Shown here in pieces: positions 8,472 through 14,816 of a stretch of DNA of 29,529 bases. Where the stretch lies: the IMG/VR virus record IMGVR_UViG_3300013132_000186, positions 1-29,529 of that record. The stretch is one strand, 5' to 3'. Positions within the stretch are counted from its first letter, which is position 1, and each line of letters opens with the position of its first letter. Source of the DNA: a virus. Made by a program: the position numbers and the translations under genes. The notes beneath the pieces were generated by a model that was given only the letters and a program-made list of their open reading frames with translations, did not search any database and was not told the DNA's origin.

Positions 8472-8623
8472 TTTTTACGGAGCCTATTCGAGAGTAGATA
8501 CCCTGCAACAAGACCCACAAGAAGTGGCTTCTTAGTGTCTTTGAGGTTAGCTAAACCGCGAACAAACTCTTCTTTATCGGCTTGGGACTCAGCCCGATTA
8601 AGCCGGTTAATAAGTGAAATCAT
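8468..8623 (-). CDS. Small protein with a likely membrane segment
   Basis: The 51-residue protein starts at ATG 8623, which has a near-perfect ribosome binding site (GGAGGATTT then ATG). A longer reading from a TTG at 8689 is possible but runs through a hairpin and lacks a site as good. Residues 1-30 form a charged amphipathic helix. Residues about 33-45 (PLLVGLVAGYLL) are hydrophobic and end in a basic tail (SNRLRKK), as in a single-pass protein with its C-terminus inside. I do not recognise the family. It is coupled to the following neck gene by a four-base overlap. Confidence 0.65.
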   Translation of the reverse strand: MISLINRLNRAESQADKEEFVRGLANLKDTKKPLLVGLVAGYLLSNRLRKK

Positions 8624-8663
8624 AAATCCTCCATCAGAAGGCGCAGGGTAAAGCAGCAGGGTT

Positions 8664-8677
8664 CCGGGTTTCCCCGG
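8664..8677 (-). other. GNRA-loop hairpin in the leader of the small membrane protein
   Basis: The minus strand reads CCGGG GAAA CCCGG, a perfect five-base stem with a GAAA tetraloop, 41 bases upstream of the ATG at 8623 and just after the terminator at 8699-8721. GNRA loops are unusually stable, so it could protect the 5' end of a transcript that begins or is processed here. No promoter is clear between it and the terminator. Confidence 0.4.
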
Positions 8678-8698
8678 CGTCAAAAACAAGGATAAATG

Positions 8699-8721
8699 AA
8701 AAAACCCCCTTTTGGGGGGTT
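8699..8721 (-). terminator. Rho-independent terminator after the tiny Cys-rich genes
   Basis: On the minus strand a stem AACCCCC / GGGGGTT (one extra C on the 5' side) with an AAAA loop is followed directly by six T. It lies seven bases after the stop of the last tiny Cys-rich gene. It would end or reduce transcription between the upstream accessory genes and the tail genes, so tail genes may need read-through or a local promoter. Confidence 0.8.
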
Positions 8722-8727
8722 AAATCA

Positions 8728-8802
8728 TTACTTCTTTTCTTTTTTTTCGCAAGCGCAATTATTGCAACCGCAGGCCTTTTTGACCATAGGCAAATCTGTC
8801 AT
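8728..8802 (-). CDS. Tiny Cys/Lys-rich protein (24 aa) with a CGCNNCAC motif
   Basis: The last of a chain of four very small genes. The ATG overlaps the stop of the previous gene (ATGA). The protein is MTDLPMVKKA followed by CGCNNCACEKKEKK: four Cys in eight residues, then a Lys/Glu tail. The Cys spacing (C-x-C-x2-C-x-C) is what one would expect for a small metal-binding or disulfide knot. A nearly identical motif, CGCNDCAC, is found in the polyproline protein at 12586-14580. Function unknown. A terminator follows immediately, which supports this being the end of a transcript. Confidence 0.6.
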   Translation of the reverse strand: MTDLPMVKKACGCNNCACEKKEKK

Positions 8803-8924
8803 TTTTTGTCCTTTTTCTTTTTAGTTGCCTTCTTTTTAGTCTTGGCGTATTTCTTATTGGCAGCGGCTAGAGTCTTCTGGCCGTGCTTGTTCTTAGGCAT
8901 TCCGCATCCGCAGGTAGCGCACAT
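8799..8924 (-). CDS. Tiny Cys/Lys-rich protein (41 aa), MCATCGCG type
   Basis: The protein opens with MCATCGCG (C-x2-C-x-C) and then becomes very Lys-rich, ending in runs such as KKATKKKKDKK. It is two bases downstream of the previous gene and overlaps the next by four bases, so it is clearly part of a translated chain. A ribosome binding site (AAGGGGATGTAACG) lies before the ATG. The N-terminus is nearly the same as that of the upstream neighbour (MCAVCGCG), suggesting a duplication. The Cys head could bind metal and the basic tail nucleic acid, but this is inference; I do not know the family's role. Confidence 0.7.
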   Translation of the reverse strand: MCATCGCGMPKNKHGQKTLAAANKKYAKTKKKATKKKKDKK

Positions 8925-8926
8925 CG

Positions 8927-9100
8927 TTACATCCCCTTTCTAGATCTAAGGGTTTTAAAGTCAGCCCCGGTGATCTTTCCTTTAGGGTTTGCTGCAGCAG
9001 CAATCTTTTTTTGTTTTGGAGAAAGGCTCTTATTTTTGTTTTTGCCTTTTCCGTATCCTGGTTCGCCCTTTTTCTTACCACATCCACACACAGCGCACAT
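8927..9100 (-). CDS. Tiny Cys/Lys-rich protein (57 aa), MCAVCGCG type
   Basis: The protein starts MCAVCGCGKKKGEP, a C-x2-C-x-C head followed by a Gly/Lys segment and a short helix (SPKQKKIAAAANPKG), ending in a basic tail. The ATG overlaps the stop of the upstream gene by one base (TAATG). It is the longest of the three Cys-headed members and shares the head and the Lys-rich AAAN segment with the next gene. A different frame is open over the same bases, but the chain of overlapping starts and stops favours this one. Function unknown. Confidence 0.7.
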   Translation of the reverse strand: MCAVCGCGKKKGEPGYGKGKNKNKSLSPKQKKIAAAANPKGKITGADFKTLRSRKGM

Positions 9101-9237
9101 TATTTTTTCTTCTTTCTAGGAGCCGATACTTTGTCTTTGCCCTTACCTTCCGGCACACAGTTAGGGACTTTTTTACCATCTTTCGTTTTAAATCCTACTT
9201 GAACGTATCCGTCCCAGCAAGGTCCTTGTTTAGCCAT
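9100..9237 (-). CDS. Small Cys/Trp/Lys protein (45 aa), first of the tiny-gene chain
   Basis: The protein begins MAKQGPCWDGYVQVG and contains KDGKKVPNCVPEG, then a Lys-rich tail. The pattern PCWDGY ... GKKVPNCVP is a recurrent small motif in phages of aquatic bacteria, often seen as a short free protein or at the end of larger head-associated proteins. The ribosome binding site GAGGATAATAT lies before the ATG and overlaps the stop of the head-closure gene, so the chain is coupled to a virion gene. The two Cys are far apart and differ from the C-x2-C-x-C heads downstream. The role is unknown. Confidence 0.75.
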   Translation of the reverse strand: MAKQGPCWDGYVQVGFKTKDGKKVPNCVPEGKGKDKVSAPRKKKK

Positions 9238-9240
9238 ATA

Positions 9241-9819
9241 TTATCCTCTATTGTCTTTAGAAACAAAAGCAGTGTAGTTAGCATACTCTTGAAACTGTGG
9301 GTCATTTATTAGTTCTTCAGGGTTAACTTGATTACAATCAATTGTAAAAAGAGTGTAGTCGTCGGTAATAATTCCTTTAGGGAATATCTGCTTGACCGTA
9401 AACACCTGATTTCGGAAGACTATTCTATCCCTAAGATACGCATCTGGGTTGTTAGGCAGGTATTTAAGTTCTGGGATTGCTCTAGATTCCCCTCCAGAAA
9501 GGCTTGAACCATCTACTATGTCCATGTTTATGGTTACACGAAGAACGTCCGTGTTGTAGAAGCCTCGTTCACTTTGAACGGTAACGCCCTGAAATAAGGC
9601 TGCATTTACTACGGGGATAGTATGTGGGCCATGCCAACGCCTGCCCCCCGTATTGCTTCCTACATCATATATGGGGTCTACAACAGAGGTATCTTGATCA
9701 TAGAGCCACCAATCAATTTCATACCCTACAGTACGAACCACCTCTTTAGTAGTTCCCGATATGATAGATCCGCGTTCGTGTTGGATGCTAAATCGGCCTT
9801 CTCTTTGTTCTCCACGCAT
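9241..9819 (-). CDS. Probable head closure / neck protein
   Basis: The 192-residue protein is beta-rich, with VLRVTINMDIVDG in the middle and RDRIVFRNQVFTVKQIFPKG at about 130-150. The last pattern (a strand, then a turn, then V-x-x-I-x-P-x-G) is typical of the beta-barrel in head closure or stopper proteins. It lies just upstream of the gp10-like and terminator genes, separated only by the tiny genes. The ATG has only a weak ribosome binding site (AGGGA about 13 bases upstream), so a slightly different start is possible. Function is inferred from shape and position. Confidence 0.55.
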   Translation of the reverse strand: MRGEQREGRFSIQHERGSIISGTTKEVVRTVGYEIDWWLYDQDTSVVDPIYDVGSNTGGRRWHGPHTIPVVNAALFQGVTVQSERGFYNTDVLRVTINMDIVDGSSLSGGESRAIPELKYLPNNPDAYLRDRIVFRNQVFTVKQIFPKGIITDDYTLFTIDCNQVNPEELINDPQFQEYANYTAFVSKDNRG

Positions 9820-9866
9820 ATTTGAAGTATATCCCTAAAATACCCAGCCTATAGGGTTTACAAAAC

Positions 9867-10601
9867 TTACTTCTTTTGATGATCCGGAAAAGGGTTATTC
9901 CAGGCATCAGTACCCTGGAAATACTTTCTTCCAGCTGCGTGGGGCTTCAGTATGTCCTCTTGTTGCCGTTGTCTAGCTAATTCGGTTCCGGCCTTATATT
10001 CTAAATCAATTTCTTCAGGAGTAAACAGTTCGTCTGCATATTTGATTGTAAAACGATCCGCAAAATATCTAGGTATTGGGATAAAAGCTCCTATAGGATC
10101 TCCCGCCTTTATGGTCACATAAATGTTAGGTTTAGTAACTTTTAAATTAAAGGTAAAGTCACGACTAAGATTATCAGTCTCTATTACTCCAGTCATATGC
10201 ATAAGTCCGTGTTGAGGAAAATTAGGGGGAGTTATAGTCATTAAATTTACTCCAGGTGGGGTTCGATAATGCCATAAGTTTTGAACTGTTAGTATCCCAG
10301 AACCAAAATGACCATCAAATCGTTGACATCTAGAGTCTTCGTGTTTTTGATTTATTACAAGGCCGTGAATAGACTCTTCCCCATTCCAATGAACTGTTAT
10401 ATCTCGTTCAGCTTTTACTATAAATCCATAAATATTTCCTATAGAGAGGGGAAGGCAATAGTAAAAGTGCGAAGTAAACCAGTCTCTTTTTTTAATTTCT
10501 GTTAGGGGTATTAAAAGTTTATTAATATCTTCTTTGTCTATACCTGGTTGTGGTAGGACAACTAATGTTTGTGTTGGAACAGGGGTATCTTTATTAATCA
10601 T
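9867..10601 (-). CDS. DUF6065-like protein
   Basis: The 244-residue protein resembles the DUF6065 family: a first half with DITVHWNGEE, then FGSGILTVQNLWHYRTPPGVNL, then GVIETDNLSRDFTFNLKV and GDPIGAFIPIPR. Members occur in bacteria and phages; the biochemical function is not known to me. The C-terminal 50 residues are charged and helical and may be a linker or partner-binding tail. The gene overlaps the GT60-like glycosyltransferase by eight bases (the ATG lies inside PEHD-stop), so the two are made together and it may act in the same modification step. No signal peptide or membrane segment is seen. Confidence 0.65.
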   Translation of the reverse strand: MINKDTPVPTQTLVVLPQPGIDKEDINKLLIPLTEIKKRDWFTSHFYYCLPLSIGNIYGFIVKAERDITVHWNGEESIHGLVINQKHEDSRCQRFDGHFGSGILTVQNLWHYRTPPGVNLMTITPPNFPQHGLMHMTGVIETDNLSRDFTFNLKVTKPNIYVTIKAGDPIGAFIPIPRYFADRFTIKYADELFTPEEIDLEYKAGTELARQRQQEDILKPHAAGRKYFQGTDAWNNPFPDHQKK

Positions 10602-11487
10602 GTTCTGGCACGCCTATTTCTCTTATGTCTAAGGGAATTATGTACCCGGTTAATTCACAAAACTCATTTATAGTTTTTTTAGGAACACCATAAAAACCTT
10701 GAAGCTCTCCGCGTATAAACTTGTTTCCCCTAGAGGTATCATTTAACATGCTTAATTTGGGGTGACCGTCATTCCACGGTTTTATATTACTTTGTATAGC
10801 TACTCTATCTTGCGAGTAAAAATGAAAAAATACGGGGTTATTAAAAAAGACTATGGGGTATCTGTGATAAAAAGCTCTTATACTTAAGCACACCTCATCA
10901 CAAAAAAAATCTAATTCTGGATCTTGAGGTACCTCTAATAAAAATTCTTTTTTAGAAAAAACACAAGCTCCTTGTATATAATGATGCTCTGTTAAGTCTT
11001 CTGCTTCTTTATGGTCAGGCCAATTTCTAAAATGAGCGCCATTTAATACTGCATGAGACATACTTAAAACTGGCCCTTTTTTCCTATCTCCATTAGAATA
11101 TCTTTTATACATTGCTGGGTATGCGCTCAAAACTACGGGAGAATTAAATTTTTCTTTTGCTTTTTTATACACTTCTATTATGTCTACATCCCAATTTTTT
11201 ACAGAAAACATATGTGCGTCTATTTGAAGAAAATAATCGTAGTCGCTAAACATAGCTATTGCTATAGACCGTGCCCAAGTTAAACCGTAGGTTTCTTTTG
11301 GATCTACTTTTAGATATTTTAGATTTAAGGTAGGTATAAATGAAAGATCTGGATGTTCGTAGTCTTGAGATACTACAGAAAATAAAATACGATCTTTATA
11401 CTTAGCGTCTTCATAAAAAGAACGAACAGTATGTTCTAATTCTATCTCTCTATATGAAACAACCGAAATAAGTATTTTTTCATGCAT
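10594..11487 (-). CDS. GT60-like glycosyltransferase (Skp1 GlcNAc-transferase family)
   Basis: The 297-residue protein opens with ILISVVSYREIELEHTVRSF and reads FSVVSQ at 36-41, the nucleotide-sugar binding start of Pfam GlcNAc (PF11397). FLQIDAHM at 86-93 matches the family's Q-I-D-x-H metal site, followed by W99-D100. Later segments VLSAYPAMY, YIQGACVFSK and FFCDEVCLSIRAFYHRYP, then VFFHFYSQ, follow the family order. The Dictyostelium member adds GlcNAc to hydroxyproline of Skp1. The gene is immediately downstream of a prolyl-hydroxylase-like gene with a one-base overlap (TAATG), which makes hydroxyproline a plausible acceptor here too. Sugar and acceptor remain inferred. It is cytosolic; I see no signal or membrane segment. 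Confidence 0.75.
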   Translation of the reverse strand: MHEKILISVVSYREIELEHTVRSFYEDAKYKDRILFSVVSQDYEHPDLSFIPTLNLKYLKVDPKETYGLTWARSIAIAMFSDYDYFLQIDAHMFSVKNWDVDIIEVYKKAKEKFNSPVVLSAYPAMYKRYSNGDRKKGPVLSMSHAVLNGAHFRNWPDHKEAEDLTEHHYIQGACVFSKKEFLLEVPQDPELDFFCDEVCLSIRAFYHRYPIVFFNNPVFFHFYSQDRVAIQSNIKPWNDGHPKLSMLNDTSRGNKFIRGELQGFYGVPKKTINEFCELTGYIIPLDIREIGVPEHD

Positions 11488-12047
11488 TAGTACAACGCAT
11501 ATTCTTTAGATTTATCAAAAGTCCAAAAAGAAGCAATTGTGTACCTAGTGTTATCCTCTATTTTAGTTACGCCATGAAGATGTTCTGGATCTCCGGGGTG
11601 TATAGCTAAGTTTCCAGCTTGTGGTATAACCTCAAAGTTATGCTCCGGATAGTACGTATGACCTCCAGAATAATTATCATTTAAATAAATTATTGCTCCA
11701 AATACTCTATGTTCAAAACCTCTATGTTCTGTATTAGTCATGTCGTCTGCGTGAGGAGGTTGCTCCATGCCGGGAAACCAACGAATAATTTGAGTAAGGT
11801 CTGCGTAGACTTCTTTATCTAAGCCGTATTCAGACATGATGGCGTTTTTAACTTTTATAGTGGCTTCGGCAACAATATTTGCAACTTTAGGGTCTATGTT
11901 TCTTCTAAGGTTGGGAAGTCCTAAGGCCCTATTAGACCAAAAATCATTGCCGGCACCTTCCCAAGTATCAACTTTGGAGACAGTGCTTACTACATACTCG
12001 CAGCTCTCTTTAGAGAGAAAATTTGGTACTACTTTTGGATTAAACAT
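11487..12047 (-). CDS. Prolyl-4-hydroxylase-like 2-oxoglutarate/Fe(II) oxygenase
   Basis: The 186-residue protein shows the double-stranded beta-helix of 2-oxoglutarate oxygenases. H99 and D101 (PPHADDM) and distal H158 (EHLHGV) form the iron triad, and R168 (NTRYTIASFW) would hold 2-oxoglutarate. FGAIIYLNDNYSGGHTYYPE is the P4H-type strand-turn with the G-G-x-T-x-x-P motif. Family members hydroxylate proline in proteins with O2 and 2-oxoglutarate. The length is that of a compact bacterial or viral enzyme without extra domains. The start is ATG behind AGAGGGCGTAT. Neighbours, a polyproline protein upstream and a GT60-like enzyme downstream, suggest protein proline as substrate; another substrate is possible because the P4H fold is used widely. 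Confidence 0.85.
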   Translation of the reverse strand: MFNPKVVPNFLSKESCEYVVSTVSKVDTWEGAGNDFWSNRALGLPNLRRNIDPKVANIVAEATIKVKNAIMSEYGLDKEVYADLTQIIRWFPGMEQPPHADDMTNTEHRGFEHRVFGAIIYLNDNYSGGHTYYPEHNFEVIPQAGNLAIHPGDPEHLHGVTKIEDNTRYTIASFWTFDKSKEYALY

Positions 12048-12057
12048 ATACGCCCTC

Positions 12058-12318
12058 TTAATCTTCTGTTTTAGACCATTTTCCTACGGGACATTCTGCA
12101 AGTTTTAATTTAGTTTTTAGGTGCATTAAGCAACCGCATTTTTTACACTGATTTGTAGATTTTGTAAGAAATTCACAACCCTTACAAATGTTAAATCTAA
12201 GCTCAGCTATAGCATCGGTAGTATAATTATCTTTATTTAAAAGATGCCAGGGTCTAGTTTCTCCTTGAGCTTCCTTAATACCTTGAAGTTTTTGTTTATA
12301 TTCTTTCCATGCAGACAT
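12058..12318 (-). CDS. Small zinc-ribbon protein
   Basis: The 86-residue protein has an N-terminal charged helix (residues 1-25) and then two Cys groups: ICKGCEF and CKKCGCLM, with a final ECPVGKW. The five to six Cys with C-x2-C spacings fit a zinc ribbon. Similar small proteins with the closing C-P-x-G-K-W motif are frequent in phages of aquatic bacteria next to oxygenase or glycosyltransferase genes. The molecular role is unknown to me. It is only five bases after the preceding gene and ten bases before the oxygenase gene, so it belongs to the same operon. Confidence 0.7.
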   Translation of the reverse strand: MSAWKEYKQKLQGIKEAQGETRPWHLLNKDNYTTDAIAELRFNICKGCEFLTKSTNQCKKCGCLMHLKTKLKLAECPVGKWSKTED

Positions 12319-12322
12319 GCCG

Positions 12323-12559
12323 TTACCCTAAAGTAACTCCGCCAGGATTTGTAGCGGAAGTGGGTGGACTTACAAAACTATTATTTTCATAAGTCCATCC
12401 ATATACTACATCTAAGCCTGAAGGCACCGGAATAATTTTTGGATCTGAGTTATATGCAGCGATATGTCTTGGAACAGATGCAGCAGGATTTGTATCATCA
12501 ATGCTGATAGTTCCGGCTACATCACCATCAACTACTATAGCGAATTTGTGTACGGTCAT
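12323..12559 (-). CDS. Small hypothetical protein
   Basis: The 78-residue protein has a short beta-rich start (KFAIVVDGDVAGTISIDD) and the segment VVYGWTYENNSFVSPP near residues 51-66, a motif seen in small fibre-assembly or virion-associated proteins of phages (a W-x-Y-x-x-x-x-F-x-x-P-P ending). It follows the polyproline protein with a good ribosome binding site (AGGAGAATAA). It might be a chaperone or a second component of that fibre, but this is inference. No catalytic motif or membrane segment is seen. Confidence 0.65.
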   Translation of the reverse strand: MTVHKFAIVVDGDVAGTISIDDTNPAASVPRHIAAYNSDPKIIPVPSGLDVVYGWTYENNSFVSPPTSATNPGGVTLG

Positions 12560-12585
12560 TTATTCTCCTAAGTATAGTTCTAAGT

Positions 12586-14580
12586 TTAGCATAGACACTG
12601 TGCTCCATCGCAGAAGCATCCTAAGAACTCAGGACAGTATCCGCAACCTCCAGGAGGTGGAGGTGGAGGCGGAGGAGGCGGTGGTGGAGGTGGAGTTGGC
12701 TCAGCACAGCCTTCAAATTCGCAGAATCCAACATAGCACGCATAGCATGGCGGGCAACTAATACCAGCACAAGGATTTGTAGGTGGAGGAGGAGGTGGAG
12801 GAGGAGGTGGAGGAGGCGGAGGAGGCGGAGGAGGCGGAGGCGGAGGAGGCGGAGGTGTAGGAGTACAGCTATCTATACACTCATAAGTATAGGTAATGTT
12901 ACCGCAGCAGTTAATGTTTGCCCAGCGAATGGCTTGACCACAACATTCAGATCTAAACACCGAGCCAGAAGTTGGAATTTGATCACAATCTCCACAGCAC
13001 GCACAATCATTACATCCACAAGGAGGTGCAGGAGGCGGAGGAGGAGGCGGTGGTGGGGTACTACAGTTCAGTCCTGTGTAGTAAGGTGCTGAGGTATTTG
13101 TAGATCCGTCGGAACACCTAGGGTACCAAACTTGATGACTAGTACATCCAGGGCAAGATCCATCAGGGCAGGCACCAGGACCGACTGGTCCTTGAGTACT
13201 GCCATATTGCGTACCGCAGATTAATCCACAAGCAGTTCCGGCTCCGCCGCTACCACCGCAGCTAGATACGTTTTGAGCAAGACATGCGCCAAAACTATTT
13301 AACTCTGTTGGAGGACAGCCCGTAGTAATGTAGGACCCATCAGTGCAAGGTCTTCTATACCCAGTAAAGTTTCCAACATATGAGTCTTCACCATTACAAA
13401 CTGGCTGAGTAAATTGGTAAGGTTCGCAATTTTGTGAACAAGTAACTGTACAAGGACGAGGATCTACTGCAAAACTTCCTTGTTCGATAATTGTATTACC
13501 ACAAGGTATGCCTGTCCTTGATCTAGTGCTTGCTGTTCCAGACTCAAAACCATTTATACAGTTTCCGCTATAAGTAATATTACTGTAAATCCAGTCTGTA
13601 AAGCTAGTGTTAGTACATGGTCCAGGAGGAGGCGGAGGAGGAGGCGGAGGCGGAGGAGTAGGCGGAGGTGGAGGTGGAGCTACATATCCACAAGTAACGG
13701 AGTTTGCTTCTATTAATCTATTTGCTAAATACTCATTATTTGTTGCTCCCGATGAAGCGTATCTTACATACCCGACACGTTGTCTTCTATTTACCCCGTC
13801 GCAGTAAAGCTCGCTTGCACTAGATCCTACCTGATAAAAGGTGGGGATAGGATCGCTAGTAGGGGGAGTAGTTACATATATGTTATCTGCAATACTTCCC
13901 TGTTCTGCAGTGGTAGGAGTTTTTATAAGACCTATATATGTTCCCATATTTGGGGATGCAGCAGTGACTACTAGAGGTACAGATAGCTGTAAAGTCGCTA
14001 ATAAATCTGAATATCCTGTAACTCTTAAAGAACCATTATCTGCCTTTACAGAAATGCTATTTATAGATGTATATCCGGTAGCACTAAAGTTTATTACTGC
14101 GGAATATACGGTAGTTCTAGTTCCGGATACGTTTTGTACTACATCAATTGAAGAGGAATAAATACCGTCGGAAAATGAGTACCTAGGCACTGCGGCCCAC
14201 CAGTTATTAGAATCAACTACCCAGAATGCAAGACCGACACCACCACTGGTTCTTACTCGAGCATCAAAATTTGAACTGTATAGATCTATTACTGTTAATG
14301 CGTGATCGCTAGGAGAATTATCGCATGAGGCTTGCTGCGATCCATCTACTCTCCAGGTTCCTCCAAATGGCACCCACGTTTGATTGCTTTCCGCAATCCC
14401 TAAATCAGAGACTGTAGATGATCTACTAAATGTGTCTTCTATTCTTGAGGCATACCATTGACGCCATACTTCGCCAACTTTTATGTAAGCAGCAGTAGCT
14501 GTTCTCCATTCACCAGCTACTTTAACTGAAAGGCGAGTTGCAGCCCTCCATACACCACTTACCTTGGCTGAACCTGGCAT
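12586..14580 (-). CDS. Cys-rich polyproline virion protein, probable fibre
   Basis: The 664-residue protein has three parts. Residues 1-45 carry repeats ending in W-R (KVSGVWRAAT, KVAGEWRTAT, KVGEVWRQWY), a known phage fibre N-terminal pattern. Residues about 48-240 look like a beta-sandwich (LamG-like, with DTFSR and GLAFWVVDSNNWWAA). Residues 297-664 alternate Cys-rich segments, with more than 40 Cys in the whole protein, and polyproline runs of 6+11, 9, 25 and 14 residues. Polyproline makes stiff rods, and the Cys pairs would lock small knots between them. The prolines are encoded by mixed CCT/CCG/CCA, so the run is not just a slipped repeat. A downstream oxygenase and a GT60-like gene in the same operon make it a candidate for hydroxylation and glycosylation. 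The start ATG overlaps the upstream stop (TAATG). Confidence 0.85.
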   Translation of the reverse strand: MPGSAKVSGVWRAATRLSVKVAGEWRTATAAYIKVGEVWRQWYASRIEDTFSRSSTVSDLGIAESNQTWVPFGGTWRVDGSQQASCDNSPSDHALTVIDLYSSNFDARVRTSGGVGLAFWVVDSNNWWAAVPRYSFSDGIYSSSIDVVQNVSGTRTTVYSAVINFSATGYTSINSISVKADNGSLRVTGYSDLLATLQLSVPLVVTAASPNMGTYIGLIKTPTTAEQGSIADNIYVTTPPTSDPIPTFYQVGSSASELYCDGVNRRQRVGYVRYASSGATNNEYLANRLIEANSVTCGYVAPPPPPPTPPPPPPPPPPPGPCTNTSFTDWIYSNITYSGNCINGFESGTASTRSRTGIPCGNTIIEQGSFAVDPRPCTVTCSQNCEPYQFTQPVCNGEDSYVGNFTGYRRPCTDGSYITTGCPPTELNSFGACLAQNVSSCGGSGGAGTACGLICGTQYGSTQGPVGPGACPDGSCPGCTSHQVWYPRCSDGSTNTSAPYYTGLNCSTPPPPPPPPPAPPCGCNDCACCGDCDQIPTSGSVFRSECCGQAIRWANINCCGNITYTYECIDSCTPTPPPPPPPPPPPPPPPPPPPPPPPPPTNPCAGISCPPCYACYVGFCEFEGCAEPTPPPPPPPPPPPPPPGGCGYCPEFLGCFCDGAQCLC
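12652..12693 (-). repeat. Polyproline codon run (14 Pro)
   Basis: Fourteen consecutive proline codons of mixed CCT, CCA and CCG near the C-terminus of the Cys-rich protein. It connects two Cys-rich segments. Confidence 0.95.
12781..12855 (-). repeat. Polyproline codon run (25 Pro)
   Basis: Twenty-five consecutive proline codons, the longest run in the window. The codons CCT, CCG and CCA are mixed, with short local CCG-CCT-CCT repeats that suggest growth by replication slippage. Confidence 0.95.
13030..13056 (-). repeat. Polyproline codon run (9 Pro)
   Basis: Nine consecutive proline codons between a Cys-rich segment and the CGCNDCAC motif of the same protein. Confidence 0.9.
13624..13677 (-). 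repeat. Polyproline codon run (6 Pro, Thr, 11 Pro)
   Basis: Eighteen codons, all proline except one threonine, marking the border between the beta-sandwich part and the Cys-rich part of the protein. Confidence 0.95.
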
Positions 14581-14816
14581 TATATATACTGCACCCAGAT
14601 GTCTCCGTCTGCACCTTGTCCTGAAGAGGGAGCATTGGTAGAGACAGTGATATTACGAACTACAGTTGAAGAAGTGCTTGCAAGAGAAACGGTTCCGTTA
14701 TTTACGTTAACGGCACCAATAGATGTTGGGGTAATACCTAAACTTGCAGGATTTAACTGGGGACTTCCAAATGGTTCCCAAGTATTATTTGTAGAATTAA
14801 ATCGTCTTACCGCCAT
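14580..14816 (-). CDS. Small fibre-associated protein (78 aa)
   Basis: The protein starts MAVRRFNSTNNTWEPFG and ends with GADGDIWVQYI, the G-D-I/L-W-x-x-Y motif frequent in phage fibre modules. The middle is a low-complexity Ser/Thr/Asn segment. The start ATG overlaps the stop of the preceding gene by one base (TAATG), and its own stop does the same with the polyproline gene. It may be a base or adaptor for a fibre. The function is inferred from motif and position. Confidence 0.7.
   Translation of the reverse strand: MAVRRFNSTNNTWEPFGSPQLNPASLGITPTSIGAVNVNNGTVSLASTSSTVVRNITVSTNAPSSGQGADGDIWVQYI

Noticed and set aside
8893-9087. 64-codon minus-strand frame over the tiny Cys-rich genes
   Set aside because: It overlaps the MCAVCGCG gene in another frame, has no ribosome binding site, and breaks the chain of coupled starts and stops.
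8989-9312. 107-codon plus-strand frame
   Set aside because: It is antisense to the tiny Lys-rich genes; the Phe-rich translation is what AAA/AAG codons give on the other strand.
13607-13807. Plus-strand frame with a poly-Gly segment
   Set aside because: It is the reverse complement of proline codons in the polyproline protein.
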